From: Polaromonas sp. JS666 | GTDB taxonomy: Bacteria > Pseudomonadota > Gammaproteobacteria > Burkholderiales > Burkholderiaceae_C | DNA length: 64,000 bases | Direction of reading: 5' to 3' | Assembly: GCF_900103405.1 (NCBI RefSeq) | Contig: NZ_FNHX01000010.1 | Coordinates: 1 to 64,000 of the forward strand | Part shown: positions 29,732 to 38,567 of the stretch, one piece after another | Layout of the letters: each line of letters starts with the position of its first letter | Numbering within the stretch: the stretch's first letter is position 1 | Made by a program: the position numbers and the translations under genes | Notes under the pieces: generated by a model | The model's database searches: none | What the model saw: the letters and a program-made list of their open reading frames with translations, nothing else | Told to the model about the DNA's origin: nothing

Positions 29732-30732
29732 GCGCCCCATTGATCGAAGTCAAAAACCTCCAGCGTTATTTCGGCGCGGCCGCCAAACCGGTGCGCGCGG
29801 TCGACGACGTGTCTTTCAGCATCCAGCCCGGCGAGACGCTGGGCCTGGTCGGCGAGTCCGGCTCGGGCAAAAGCACCATAGGCCGCACCCTGCTGCGCCT
29901 GATCGACGCCACCTCGGGCCAGGTGCTGTACCGCGGCGAGGACCTGGGCACGGCATCGAGCAGTCGCATGCGCGCGCTGCGCAGCAAGCTGCAGATGATT
30001 TTCCAGGACCCCTATGCCAGCCTGAACCCCAAGATGCGGGTCAAGGACATCCTGGGCGAAGCCCTGCAAGTGCACGGCCTGGCCAAGGGCAAAGAGGCGC
30101 GCGAGGCGCGCATCGCCGAGCTGCTGGAACTGGTCGGCCTGCGCGCCGAGCATGCCAGCCGCTACCCGCATGAGTTTTCCGGCGGCCAGCGCCAGCGCAT
30201 AGGCGTGGCGCGGGCGCTCGCGGTCGAGCCCGAGTTCATCGTGGCCGACGAGCCGCTGTCGGCGCTCGACGTGTCCATCCAGGCGCAGGTGGTCAACCTG
30301 CTGTGCGACCTGCGCGACCGGCTCTCGCTCACCATGCTGTTCATCTCGCACGACCTCGACGTGGTCGAGTACCTGTGCGACCGCGTGGTGGTGCTGTATC
30401 TCGGCCGCGTGATGGAAGTCGCGCCTACGGCCGAGCTGTTCGCGCAGCCGCTGCATCCTTACACGCAAGCGCTGCTGGCCGCCTCGCCCAAGCCCGACCC
30501 CGAACACAAAAGCGAACGCATCGCGCTCAAGGGCGACATCCCCAGCCCGGTCAACCCGCCTTCGGGCTGCGTGTTCCGCACGCGCTGCCCGCATGTAATC
30601 GACGCCTGCTCAGTGGCGCGTCCTGAGCTGCGCGACATGGGCAAGGGCCGCTTCAAGGCCTGCATACGCGACGATATCGCCGGCGCCCTGCCTGTCGCTT
30701 TCGTGCCCGCTGCTACATTGGCCGCTGCCTGA
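29728..30732 (+). CDS. Peptide-type ABC transporter ATP-binding protein (DppF-like)
   Basis: 334 aa. Walker [17 protein letters not shown]-loop [13 protein letters not shown], signature [15 protein letters not shown], Walker [13 protein letters not shown], and H-loop ISHDLDVV are intact. The C-terminal cysteine region is [17 protein letters not shown], as in DppF/OppF. Second nucleotide-binding subunit of the importer. The lyase gene follows after 16 bp. Confidence 0.93.
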
Positions 30733-30748
30733 CAATCCGAAAAAACTC

Positions 30749-32041
30749 ATGACCACATTGCAAGACCTCCTGGACCCGCAGCTTGACCGTTCCTTCAAGG
30801 GCTTTCCGCACAACAGCGGGCCGGTTCGCCGCTCCGAGATGGGCAAACAGGGCTGGAACGTGCTCAAGGGCGACCTGCCGCTGCCGCTGGCCGTCGTCAA
30901 GCAGTCGGCGATGAAGCACAACCTCGGCTGGATGCAGCGCTTTGCCAAAGGCCAGGGGGTCGATATGGCGCCGCACGGCAAGACCACGATGTCGCCGCAG
31001 CTGCTCAAGCGCCAGCTCGACGAAGGCGCCTGGGGCCTGACCTTCGCCACCGTCACGCAGATGCGCGCCGGCATCACGGCCGGCGCCAAACGCCTCATCA
31101 TCGCCAACCAGGTGGTGAACGCCATGGACCTGGCCGGCATCCAGGGCATGCTGCGCGAATACCCGGGTTTGCGCATCGTGTTCCTGGTGGATTCAAAAGC
31201 CCAGCTGGCGCTGATCGAGGCCTGGGCTCGCGCCAATGCCGCCGCCATGGTTTCGCCCTTCGAGGTGCTGCTGGAGATCGGCGTTATGGGCGCGCGCACC
31301 GGCGTGCGCAGCGAGGCCGATGCCATAGCCCTGGCCGCCGCCATACGCACCAGCCCGGCCTGCCGCCTGGTCGGCATAGAAACTTATGAAGGGCAGGGCG
31401 CCACCGGCGATTCGGCGGCCGACAAGGCCTATGCCGATGCGCTGATGCGGCGCACCTGCGACATTGCCCTGGCTTGCGACCAGCAGGGGCTGTTCGACAG
31501 CGAGGAAATTTTGATGACGGCCGGCGGCTCGGCCATCTTCGACCTGGTCAGCGGCTGGCTCACGCCCAAGCTCTCGCGGCCGGTGCGCGGCCTGCTGCGT
31601 TCGGGCTGCTACATCACGCATGACCACGGCAACTACAAGCGCCTGGTCGGCGCCGTCAATGCGCGCCTGCACGACAGCGACGGCCTGCAACCGGCCATCG
31701 AGGTGTGGGCCACGGTGCAATCCTGCCCCGAACCGGGCCTGGCCATCCTGGCCGTGGGCCGGCGTGACCTGTCCTACGACCTGGAAATGCCGATACCGCT
31801 GTCCTCGATAGGCGCACCTGGCGCCGCGCCCGTGGCCGCTCCCGCGGACTGGAAGGTCACGGCGCTCAACGACCAGCACGCCTACCTGCGCGGCAGCGGC
31901 CCCGAACTGGCTGCGCTCAAGGTCGGCGACCTGGTCGCGCTGGGCATCTCCCATCCTTGCACCACCTTCGACAAATGGCGCTGGATGCCGGTTGTCGATG
32001 AGAATTACACGGTCTGCGATGCCCTCGTCACTTGCTTCTAA
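30749..32041 (+). CDS. DSD1-family D-amino-acid lyase/deaminase
   Basis: 430 aa. Fold-III PLP enzyme of the D-serine dehydratase/D-threonine aldolase group. PHGKTTM contains the PLP lysine (K78); H402 and C404 in SHPCTTFDKW form the C-terminal H-x-C zinc site. LLEIGVMGARTGVRS and GIETYEGQGA line the barrel. Probably deaminates a D-hydroxy amino acid such as D-serine through an enamine; the exact substrate is open. Embedded between importer genes and an N-acyl-D-amino-acid deacylase, which strongly supports a D-amino-acid substrate. Confidence 0.87.
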   Translation: MTTLQDLLDPQLDRSFKGFPHNSGPVRRSEMGKQGWNVLKGDLPLPLAVVKQSAMKHNLGWMQRFAKGQGVDMAPHGKTTMSPQLLKRQLDEGAWGLTFATVTQMRAGITAGAKRLIIANQVVNAMDLAGIQGMLREYPGLRIVFLVDSKAQLALIEAWARANAAAMVSPFEVLLEIGVMGARTGVRSEADAIALAAAIRTSPACRLVGIETYEGQGATGDSAADKAYADALMRRTCDIALACDQQGLFDSEEILMTAGGSAIFDLVSGWLTPKLSRPVRGLLRSGCYITHDHGNYKRLVGAVNARLHDSDGLQPAIEVWATVQSCPEPGLAILAVGRRDLSYDLEMPIPLSSIGAPGAAPVAAPADWKVTALNDQHAYLRGSGPELAALKVGDLVALGISHPCTTFDKWRWMPVVDENYTVCDALVTCF

Positions 32042-32098
32042 ACTGCTGACCTCCTTCATGGGCCGCGCGGCTTCCCGCGCGCCGCAACCAAAGTCCTC

Positions 32099-33010
32099 AT
32101 GACCTCACAAGTTCTTGCCAAAATCGCCGACGCCATCGCCAGCGCCCCCACGTCCCGGCGCAGCGTGCTGGAGTTGATCCTGCAAGACCCCCAGCGCGTG
32201 CTGGACGAAAGTTTTGAGCAGCTGGCGCAGCGCGCGGGCAGCTCGGTGCCCACCATCATGCGCACCTGCCGCGACCTGGGCTACCCGGGCCTGCGCGAGT
32301 TCAAGCTGGCGCTGGCGCAGGAAATGGCCGTGGGCGGCTCGCCGCTGAACCGGCGCGTGCGCCTCGACGACGATACCCGCCAGGTGATCACCAAGGTGAC
32401 GCGCGGCGCCGCCATCGTGATCAACAGCGTGCAAGCCCAGCTCAGCGTGGAGGCAACGCAGGCGGCGGCCGACGCCATCGTCGCCGGCGCCCGGGTTGAT
32501 TGCTACGGTGTCGGCGTTACCTCCAACTTCATGGCCTCGGACTTGCAGGCGCGCCTGTTCCGCATGGGCCTGGCCGCCAGCAGCTACCTGGACCCGCACC
32601 TGCAACTGATCTCGGCCGCCACCATCGGCCCGCGCGGCGTGGTGATGGCCATCACGCATGTCGGCGGCATGCCTTCTTTGCTGGAGGCCGTGGATGTGGC
32701 GCGCTCACAGGGCGCCACCGTCATCGCGCTGACGCAGCCCGGCTCGCAGCTGGCGGCCTTGGCCGACATCGTGCTGGGTGTGGAAGTGGCGCCCGACCCG
32801 GTGATGCCGGTGGGCCCCGAAGCCTACCTGGCGCACCTGACGGTGATCGAAATTCTCACCGTGCTCGTGGCGCAGCGGCTGGGCGACAAGGCGGTGAACC
32901 GGCTGGCAAACATCCAGCGCACGCTGGAGACGCGCGGCGTGGACATGCACCACCATCCCCGGCTCGACTGGGACGAAGACACCAAGCTCACGACAGGAAA
33001 AGTGCGATGA
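32099..33010 (+). CDS. MurR/RpiR family transcriptional regulator
   Basis: 303 aa. N-terminal helix-turn-helix (residues ~1-80; FEQLAQRAGSSVPTIMRTCRDLGYPGLREFKLALAQ) and a C-terminal SIS domain (~115-260; ATQAAADAIVAGARVDCYGVGVTSNFMASDLQARL ... AITHVGGMPSLLEAV). SIS domains usually sense phosphosugars, but members in amino-acid clusters may sense other ligands. Probably controls this cluster; the palindrome at 25038-25052 is a candidate site. Its stop overlaps the deacylase start (ATGA). Confidence 0.9.
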   Translation: MTSQVLAKIADAIASAPTSRRSVLELILQDPQRVLDESFEQLAQRAGSSVPTIMRTCRDLGYPGLREFKLALAQEMAVGGSPLNRRVRLDDDTRQVITKVTRGAAIVINSVQAQLSVEATQAAADAIVAGARVDCYGVGVTSNFMASDLQARLFRMGLAASSYLDPHLQLISAATIGPRGVVMAITHVGGMPSLLEAVDVARSQGATVIALTQPGSQLAALADIVLGVEVAPDPVMPVGPEAYLAHLTVIEILTVLVAQRLGDKAVNRLANIQRTLETRGVDMHHHPRLDWDEDTKLTTGKVR

Positions 33011-34479
33011 CCCGCGCCACCCTGCTTGAAAACGGCCTGTTGGTGGACGGCTCCGGAGCGTCAGGCCAACCCGGCGATCTGCTGCTGGTGGATGACCGTA
33101 TCGCGGCCGTCGGCCCGGGCCTGCGCCACCGCCTGCCGCAAGGCCTGGCCATCGCCGACGTCCAGGTGCACGATTGCACCGGCCTTGCCATCACGCCCGG
33201 CTTCATCGACGTCCACACCCACGACGACGCCATCGTGCTGAATGCACCCGGAATGTTTCCCAAGCTGTCGCAGGGCATCACCACGGTGGTCACCGGCAAC
33301 TGCGGCCTGTCGGTTGCGCCCTTCGTGGTGGAAGAACCGCAGGGCGCCCTCACCCTGCTGGGCAATTCGTTCAAGTACCCTTCGGTGGATGCCTATGCAG
33401 GGGCGGTGGCCGAGGCGCAGCCGGCCGTCAACGTGGCGCCGCTGATCGGCCACACCACGCTGCGCTATGCCTGCATGAAGGACCTCAGCCGGCCGGCCAC
33501 GGCCGATGAAGTGGCTGCCATGTGCGCTCTGCTGGAGCAGTGCATGGCCCAGGGCGCGATCGGCATGTCCTCGGGCCTGTTCTACGCCGAAGCCATGCCG
33601 GCGCCGGCGGCCGAGGTGACCGCGCTGGCGCGCGTGGTGGCCCGCCATGGCGGCATTTATGCCACCCACATGCGCTCGGAGATGGCCGAGATCCTGGAGG
33701 CCATGCACGAGGCCAGTGACTGCGCCTTCGAGGCCGGCGTGCCGCTGGTGATCTCGCACCACAAATGCGCCGGCCCGGACAACTGGGGCCGCACGCGCGA
33801 GACGCTGCCCTTGATCGATACGCTGGCCAAGCGCCAGGACATCGCGATGGATGTCTATCCCTATGTGGCCGGCTCGACGGTGCTGCGTGAAGACCTGGTC
33901 GACGGCGTCATCGACGTCCTCTTGAGCTGGTCCACGCCGCATCCCGAAATGATGGGCCGCACGCTGGCCTCGATTGCCGAGGAATGGGGCGTGGACCAGA
34001 AAACCGCCTGCCGCCGCCTGCAGCCGGGCGGCGCCTGTTATTTCCAGATGCACGAGGACGACGTCAAGCGCGTCATCGCGCATCCGCTCTCCATGATCGG
34101 CTCGGATGGGTTGCCGCACGACAGGCATCCGCATCCGCGGCTGTGGGGCGCTTTTCCCCGCGTGCTGGCCCGCTACTGGCGTGAGCAGAACCTCTTCCCG
34201 CTCGAAACCGCGATCTACAAAATGACGGGCCTGTCGGCGCGCAACTTCCGCCTGCACCAGCGCGGCCAGCTGCAGCCCGGCTGGCACGCCGACGTCGTGG
34301 TGCTGGACCCGGCCCGCGTGCGCGACGTGGCGACCTACCAGGATCCGATCGCGGTGTCGGAAGGCATCGAGAAGGTGTTTGTGAACGGTGAGCTGGCCTA
34401 TGTCGCCGGTGATGCCGATGCAGCGCATGCCGGGGTGCAGGCGAGGGCAGGGCGTTTGTTAAAGCGCGGCGCGGCCTGA
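33007..34479 (+). CDS. N-acyl-D-amino-acid deacylase
   Basis: 490 aa from the ATG at 33007. Amidohydrolase of the D-aminoacylase type, releasing a carboxylic acid and a D-amino acid. FIDVHTHDD (H70, H72) and GNCGLS (C99) carry metal ligands; IYATHMRSE, ISHHKCAG and MIGSDGLPHDRHPHPRLWGAF hold the others and the catalytic Asp; MTGLSARNF and QPGWHADVVVLDP end the family pattern. Coupled to the RpiR gene by a 4-bp overlap. It supplies free D-amino acid to the DSD1-type lyase. Confidence 0.92.
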   Translation: MTRATLLENGLLVDGSGASGQPGDLLLVDDRIAAVGPGLRHRLPQGLAIADVQVHDCTGLAITPGFIDVHTHDDAIVLNAPGMFPKLSQGITTVVTGNCGLSVAPFVVEEPQGALTLLGNSFKYPSVDAYAGAVAEAQPAVNVAPLIGHTTLRYACMKDLSRPATADEVAAMCALLEQCMAQGAIGMSSGLFYAEAMPAPAAEVTALARVVARHGGIYATHMRSEMAEILEAMHEASDCAFEAGVPLVISHHKCAGPDNWGRTRETLPLIDTLAKRQDIAMDVYPYVAGSTVLREDLVDGVIDVLLSWSTPHPEMMGRTLASIAEEWGVDQKTACRRLQPGGACYFQMHEDDVKRVIAHPLSMIGSDGLPHDRHPHPRLWGAFPRVLARYWREQNLFPLETAIYKMTGLSARNFRLHQRGQLQPGWHADVVVLDPARVRDVATYQDPIAVSEGIEKVFVNGELAYVAGDADAAHAGVQARAGRLLKRGAA

Positions 34480-34500
34480 GCCCAAAGCTGCTGAGGGGCT

Positions 34501-34620
34501 CCCAACCCAGCAGGGGCCGCGGAACCGGCTTTGCCGGGCCGCAGGCGCAGCGGCCCCCTCACGTGATGAAAGGGGCAGGGAGAAGCCGAAGGCTACACGC
34601 AGTGAGCGACCGTGGGGGCT
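34501..34620. repeat. Dispersed repeat copy C, inverted, behind the D-amino-acid cluster
   Basis: On the minus strand this reads GCCCCCACGGTCGCTCACTG... through TGCCCCTTTCATCACGTGAG to the core (34559 down to 34510, CCTGCGGCCCGGCAAAGCCG then GTTCCGCGGCCCCTGCTGGG). It fills the gap between the deacylase stop and the convergent LysR gene. It matches copies A and B in the core and copy A at its start. Confidence 0.8.
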
Positions 34621-35602
34621 AATCAAGACTATCCACCGTATCCGGATCCGGCACATCCCCAATCGCCTCGCGCGTCAGCGCAGCCTGGCTTTTGAGCCAG
34701 TCGCAAAAAGCCACAACCTCGGGCCTGGCCACGTTGCGCGGGCCCACGATCAGCCAGTAGCTCATGGGCGACTCCATGCGCGTTTGCGGCAGCGGCTCGA
34801 CCAGGTCGCCCGAGGCCAGGCTTTCGGCGATCAGCGGCAGCCGCGCCAGCACCACGCCTTGGCCGGTCAGTGTGGCCTGCACCATCTGGTAGGCGTAATT
34901 GAAGTACAGCCAGCGCTTGGCCTCGAGCTTGGGGCTGGCGTGCTCGTCCAGCCAGCGCCGCCAGGTCAGCCATTCCAGGTGGGTCTGGTGGGCGTCGCCG
35001 GCCTCGATCAGCGTGAACTGCGCGAGGTCGTCGGGTTTCTTCAAGCGCGGCCCGCTTTTGAGCAGCCAGGGGCTGATGACCGGCGTGATCTGCTCGCCGA
35101 AAAGCCGTATCGCGCCCGGCGGCATGTGGCTGGCCGGGGCGTAGCGCAGGGCTAAATCCAGGTCCGAGATGTCCAGGTCCACCGCGACGTCCGACGCATC
35201 AATCCGGATGTCGATGTCGGGGTTGTCGCGCTGAAAGCCCTCCAGCCGCGGGATCAGCCACATCGAGGCGAAGGAGGCGAAGGTGGTCAGCGACACACTC
35301 TTGCGCCCGGCGCTCTGGCGTATCTGCCGCACCGCGTTGTCTATGCGCTCCAGCGAAGGCGTGACGGCCCGCAGCAGGATGCCGCCGGCATTGGTCAGCT
35401 CCACGGCCCGGGTGTGGCGGTGGAACAGGCTCACACCCACGTCCTCCTCCAGGCCCTGGATCTGGCGGCTCACGGCCGACTGGGTCAGGGCCAGTTCCTC
35501 CGAGGCGGCGCGAAAGTTGAGGTGCCGCGCCACGGCCTCGAAAGCCCGGAGCTGGCCGGCGGAAATCGGCCGGGAACGCAAGTGTGTTTGTGAATGCAGC
35601 AT
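34619..35602 (-). CDS. LysR family regulator (GcvA-like)
   Basis: 327 aa. N-terminal winged helix: ISAGQLRAFEAVARHLNFRAASEELALTQSAVSRQIQGLEEDVGVSLFHR. The effector domain begins VSLTTFASFASMWLIPRLEGFQRDNPDIDIRI, the pattern of GcvA-type LysR proteins. Diverges from the DUF2917 gene with a 150-bp gap, so that gene is its likely target along with itself; a role for the D-amino-acid cluster is less likely because it is convergent with it. Confidence 0.9.
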   Translation of the reverse strand: MLHSQTHLRSRPISAGQLRAFEAVARHLNFRAASEELALTQSAVSRQIQGLEEDVGVSLFHRHTRAVELTNAGGILLRAVTPSLERIDNAVRQIRQSAGRKSVSLTTFASFASMWLIPRLEGFQRDNPDIDIRIDASDVAVDLDISDLDLALRYAPASHMPPGAIRLFGEQITPVISPWLLKSGPRLKKPDDLAQFTLIEAGDAHQTHLEWLTWRRWLDEHASPKLEAKRWLYFNYAYQMVQATLTGQGVVLARLPLIAESLASGDLVEPLPQTRMESPMSYWLIVGPRNVARPEVVAFCDWLKSQAALTREAIGDVPDPDTVDSLD

Positions 35603-35752
35603 GACAGTTCGGGTGTATTAGGGCAATTTCGGCCTGATTGATTGATGCGATTATGGAATGAATAGCTTACCGCGATTTCATTGGACCGCGCAAGCCGGCG
35701 GCGAGATGATTCAACCCTCATCACTCACTTTGTGCCTTTTTTGGAGAACACC

Positions 35753-36385
35753 ATGGAACACTCAGCTTCTCACGCAGGCGACCGCTTTTTGCAACAGGCT
35801 ACCGATGCCACCACCGGCCAGGTTGACGGGTTGGCGGGCTTCTGGAAGCTGGGTGCGGGACGGGCCCTGACCTTGCACGCCACCCAGGCCGGTGTGTTGC
35901 GAATTGCGCATGGCCGGGTCTGGGCCACCTTCGATTCCGCCAGCCTGGACGCCGAGGTGCGCGCCGGCGACCATTTTCTGAGCCGGGGCGAGAGCCTGAC
36001 GCTCAAGGCCGGTGAGTCGCTCGTGATGGAGTCCTTCAGCGCGGGTCATGCCGCATCGGCCTATTTCAGCTGGGAGCCCATTGCGGCCTGCGCCACCGTC
36101 AGGCAACCCGCCGAGCCGGCCGGCTGGCGCGCCGGCGTGCTGCAGCCGTTGAGCGACCTGCGCGCCGCCTTCGGCCTGGCCACCGGCGCCCTGGGACGCC
36201 TGGCCCGCGGCCTGGTGCTGGGCGCGGCAGCGGCGATTGAAGCCCTGCTGACCCCGCTGGCCATGGTTTTTTTGACCGCCCGCGCCCGCCCCATGGCGGC
36301 CGGCCACGACTTTGATGCCTACAAAAACGACCAGCGCCGGCACCCGCACAACTACAACGTGCTGGCCATGTCCAACCTGGTGTAA
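35753..36385 (+). CDS. DUF2917 domain protein
   Basis: 210 aa from the ATG at 35753, with TTGGAG 7 nt upstream. Residues ~28-105 (LGAGRALTLHATQAGVLRIAHGRVWATFD ... AGDHFLSRGESLTLKAGESLVMESF) match DUF2917, a cupin-like beta fold. The C-terminal half has a hydrophobic, alanine-rich stretch (ALGRLARGLVLGAAAAIEALLTPLAMVFLT), perhaps membrane-associated. Function unknown. Divergent from a GcvA-like LysR, a pairing I have seen repeatedly in Burkholderiales. Confidence 0.78.
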   Translation: MEHSASHAGDRFLQQATDATTGQVDGLAGFWKLGAGRALTLHATQAGVLRIAHGRVWATFDSASLDAEVRAGDHFLSRGESLTLKAGESLVMESFSAGHAASAYFSWEPIAACATVRQPAEPAGWRAGVLQPLSDLRAAFGLATGALGRLARGLVLGAAAAIEALLTPLAMVFLTARARPMAAGHDFDAYKNDQRRHPHNYNVLAMSNLV

Positions 36386-36424
36386 ACAGTTCTAGTCAGT
36401 GGCTCCTTCCGGAAGGGAGCTTTG

Positions 36425-36455
36425 AACCCGCAGCCGCAAGGCTGCGGGTTTTTTT
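36425..36455 (+). terminator. Rho-independent terminator of the DUF2917 gene
   Basis: AACCCGCAGC (36425-36434) pairs with GCTGCGGGTT (36441-36450) around CGCAAG and is followed by a run of T (36451-36455). It is the clearest intrinsic terminator in the window, 39 bp behind the DUF2917 stop and abutting the end of the convergent TfoX-like gene. Confidence 0.9.
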
Positions 36456-36906
36456 ATGCGCGGCTTTTTTTGGCCGGCGCCGCCTTGGTTTGGGTTTTGG
36501 CCTTGGCGGGAGCTTTTGCTTTCGGTTTTGGTTTTTTGGCTGGTTTGGCCGCGCGCGCCCTGAGCGCGCATTCCAGCGCCAGGCGGGCCCAGGGCAGCAT
36601 CAAGGACGGCGACTCCATGGCCTCTTCGGGCGCGCTGTAGTAGCCGAGGCTGTGCGGGGAGCGCACACCGTTGCGGGTCATCTCGTAGGTGAAGCGGCCG
36701 CAGCCCTGGGCCTCGAACAGGCCGCGCGTGGCCTCGTCGGCCTTGAGCCACAAGGTCTCGCCGCTGCCCAGGTCGGCCACCAGGGCGAGGGTCAGGCCGC
36801 CGGTGCTGATGCCGAAGCCGCCGAACATGCGTTTGGCCGTGCAGGGCCCCGCGCCCGACAACAGCTCGCAGCAGTACATCGCAAAATCATTTTTGGGTGA
36901 GGCCAT
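36454..36906 (-). CDS. TfoX/Sxy N-terminal-domain protein
   Basis: 150 aa from the ATG at 36906. Residues 5-105 form a TfoX N-terminal domain: FAMYCCELLSGAGPCTAKRMFGGFGIS, LALVADLGSGETLWLKADEAT, FTYEMTRNGVRSPHSLGYYSAPEEAMES. There is no C-terminal HhH-like TfoX domain; instead the last ~40 residues are a Lys/Pro/Ala-rich tail (AKPAKKPKPKAKAPAKAKT), likely disordered and able to bind nucleic acid. A role in competence cannot be concluded. Confidence 0.83.
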   Translation of the reverse strand: MASPKNDFAMYCCELLSGAGPCTAKRMFGGFGISTGGLTLALVADLGSGETLWLKADEATRGLFEAQGCGRFTYEMTRNGVRSPHSLGYYSAPEEAMESPSLMLPWARLALECALRARAAKPAKKPKPKAKAPAKAKTQTKAAPAKKSRA

Positions 36907-37008
36907 GGCGCAACGATAACAAAGCGCGGGCGCTTGCATCAACCGCGGTTTGCCTCCGCTGTCACCCAAGGGCGCGCCAAGCGCCCGCGGGCCGCGATAA
37001 TTTGCGGC

Positions 37009-37566
37009 ATGACCGCCGCATCCCAGACCCGTTCCCTTCCCGCTTCCGTCACGCCCCATGGCGGCTTGCCCGTGCGCGTGGTGGTCATGGGTGTGGCGGG
37101 CTGCGGCAAGTCGGCGGTCGGGCGCCTGGTGGCGCAGCAGCTCTCGCTGCCGCTGATAGAGGGCGACGACTTCCACCCGCCCGGCAACATCGCCAAGATG
37201 CAGCAGGGCATCGCCCTGACTGATGAGGACCGCGAGGGCTGGCTGCAGCAGCTGGGCGCCGAACTGGCGCGCCACCCCGAGGGTGTGGTGCTGACCTGCT
37301 CGGCCCTGAAAACCAGCTACCGCGACAGCCTGCGCGCCGCGGCTGCGGGCCTGCGCTTTGTGCACCTGGCCATCAGCCAGGCCGAGTCGCTGCGCCGCGT
37401 GTCCGTGCGCCCCGGCCACTTCTACCCGCCCAGCCTGGTGGCCAGCCAGTTCGAGGCCTTGCAGGATCCTTCAGCCGAGCCCGGCGTGCTGACGCTGGCC
37501 GGTGATGCGCCGCTGGAATCACTGGCGCAGAGCGCGGCGGACTGGCTGGCCGGCGCCCATCCTTGA
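37009..37566 (+). CDS. gntK: Gluconokinase
   Basis: 185 aa from the ATG at 37009. Phosphorylates D-gluconate to 6-phosphogluconate. GVAGCGKSAVG (28-38) is the P-loop, EGDDFHPPGNIAKMQQGIALTDEDR is the diagnostic GntK block, and VVLTCSALKTSYRDSLR follows. An N-terminal extension of ~20 residues precedes the first strand. No gluconate permease or Entner-Doudoroff genes lie beside it. Convergent with the LysR gene, 10 bp apart. Confidence 0.92.
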   Translation: MTAASQTRSLPASVTPHGGLPVRVVVMGVAGCGKSAVGRLVAQQLSLPLIEGDDFHPPGNIAKMQQGIALTDEDREGWLQQLGAELARHPEGVVLTCSALKTSYRDSLRAAAAGLRFVHLAISQAESLRRVSVRPGHFYPPSLVASQFEALQDPSAEPGVLTLAGDAPLESLAQSAADWLAGAHP

Positions 37567-37576
37567 CGCACTTGAA

Positions 37577-38479
37577 TCAGGGCGTGCGCGCCTTCATGGT
37601 GTCCACCACCAGGTCATGCAGGGCCTGCGCGGCCGCCGACAGGCTGCCTTCCTGCCGGCGCACCAGGTAGATCTTGCGCGTCAGGCCGCTGGCGGCCAGG
37701 GGCCGGGTCACCAGGGTTTTGCGCTCAAAGTGGAACAAGGTCAGCGCGGGCACCACGCTGATGCCCAGCCCGGCCTCGACCATGCCCGCGGCGGTGGCCA
37801 GCTGGTCGACTTCGAGCACGGTGTTGGCCTGCTGTGGATGCAGCGCCGCCTCCAGCGCCTGGCGCACGCTGCTGTTGCGCGACATATGGATAAAAGGGTA
37901 GGGCGCCAGTTTTTTCAGCGTCGGCGAAGCCTCGGCCGCCAGCGGGTGGTCCTTGCGGCACACCAGGTAAAAGCGGTCGGTGCAGACCAGCCGCGTGCTC
38001 AGGCCCGCATGGCTGACGCCGGTGGAGGCCAGCGCGAAATCGGCCTTGCCGCTCCTCACCAGGTCCACGCAGGCGTCCGACAGCAGGTCGCTGAGGTTGA
38101 GTTCTATACCGGGCCAGGCCTTCCTGAATTCGGCAAACACCGCGGGCAGCCAGCCCGCCGCCAGCGAGGGCAGGGCGGCGATGTGCACCCGGCCCTTGCG
38201 GCGCTCCACATGGTCGTTCAGGTCGACCAGGGCCGCGCCGAAATCCTCGACCAGGCGGCGCGCCGAGGTAGCGAAGAGCCGGCCCTCGGCCGTCAGTTCC
38301 ACGCTGCGTGTGTCGCGGTCGAACAGCCGTGTGTTGAGCTCGCCCTCCAGCGTGCGTATCAGCGCGCTGAAGGCCGGCTGCGAAAGATGGCAGGTGGCCG
38401 CGGCCTGCGTGAAACTGCGCTGCTCGGCCAGGGCCAGGAAGGCGCGCAGCTGGCGCAAGGAGAGGTTGGGTTGGGCCAT
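37577..38479 (-). CDS. LysR family regulator of the AtuA-type cluster
   Basis: 300 aa. Winged helix: LSLRQLRAFLALAEQRSFTQAAATCHLSQPAFSALIRTLEGELNTRLFDR. Effector domain from GRVHIAALPSLAAGWLPAVFAEF. Divergently oriented to the AtuA-type gene with 88 bp between starts, a region that is AT-rich (AATTAATAGATCAGTATTTT at 38493-38512), so it probably controls that operon in response to its substrate. Confidence 0.9.
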   Translation of the reverse strand: MAQPNLSLRQLRAFLALAEQRSFTQAAATCHLSQPAFSALIRTLEGELNTRLFDRDTRSVELTAEGRLFATSARRLVEDFGAALVDLNDHVERRKGRVHIAALPSLAAGWLPAVFAEFRKAWPGIELNLSDLLSDACVDLVRSGKADFALASTGVSHAGLSTRLVCTDRFYLVCRKDHPLAAEASPTLKKLAPYPFIHMSRNSSVRQALEAALHPQQANTVLEVDQLATAAGMVEAGLGISVVPALTLFHFERKTLVTRPLAASGLTRKIYLVRRQEGSLSAAAQALHDLVVDTMKARTP

Positions 38480-38567
38480 TTATCTGTGGTTCAAATTAAT
38501 AGATCAGTATTTTCTATTTTACAAATAAGTGCCTAGAGCCTAGATTCAGGGCTTGCACGGCACGCCC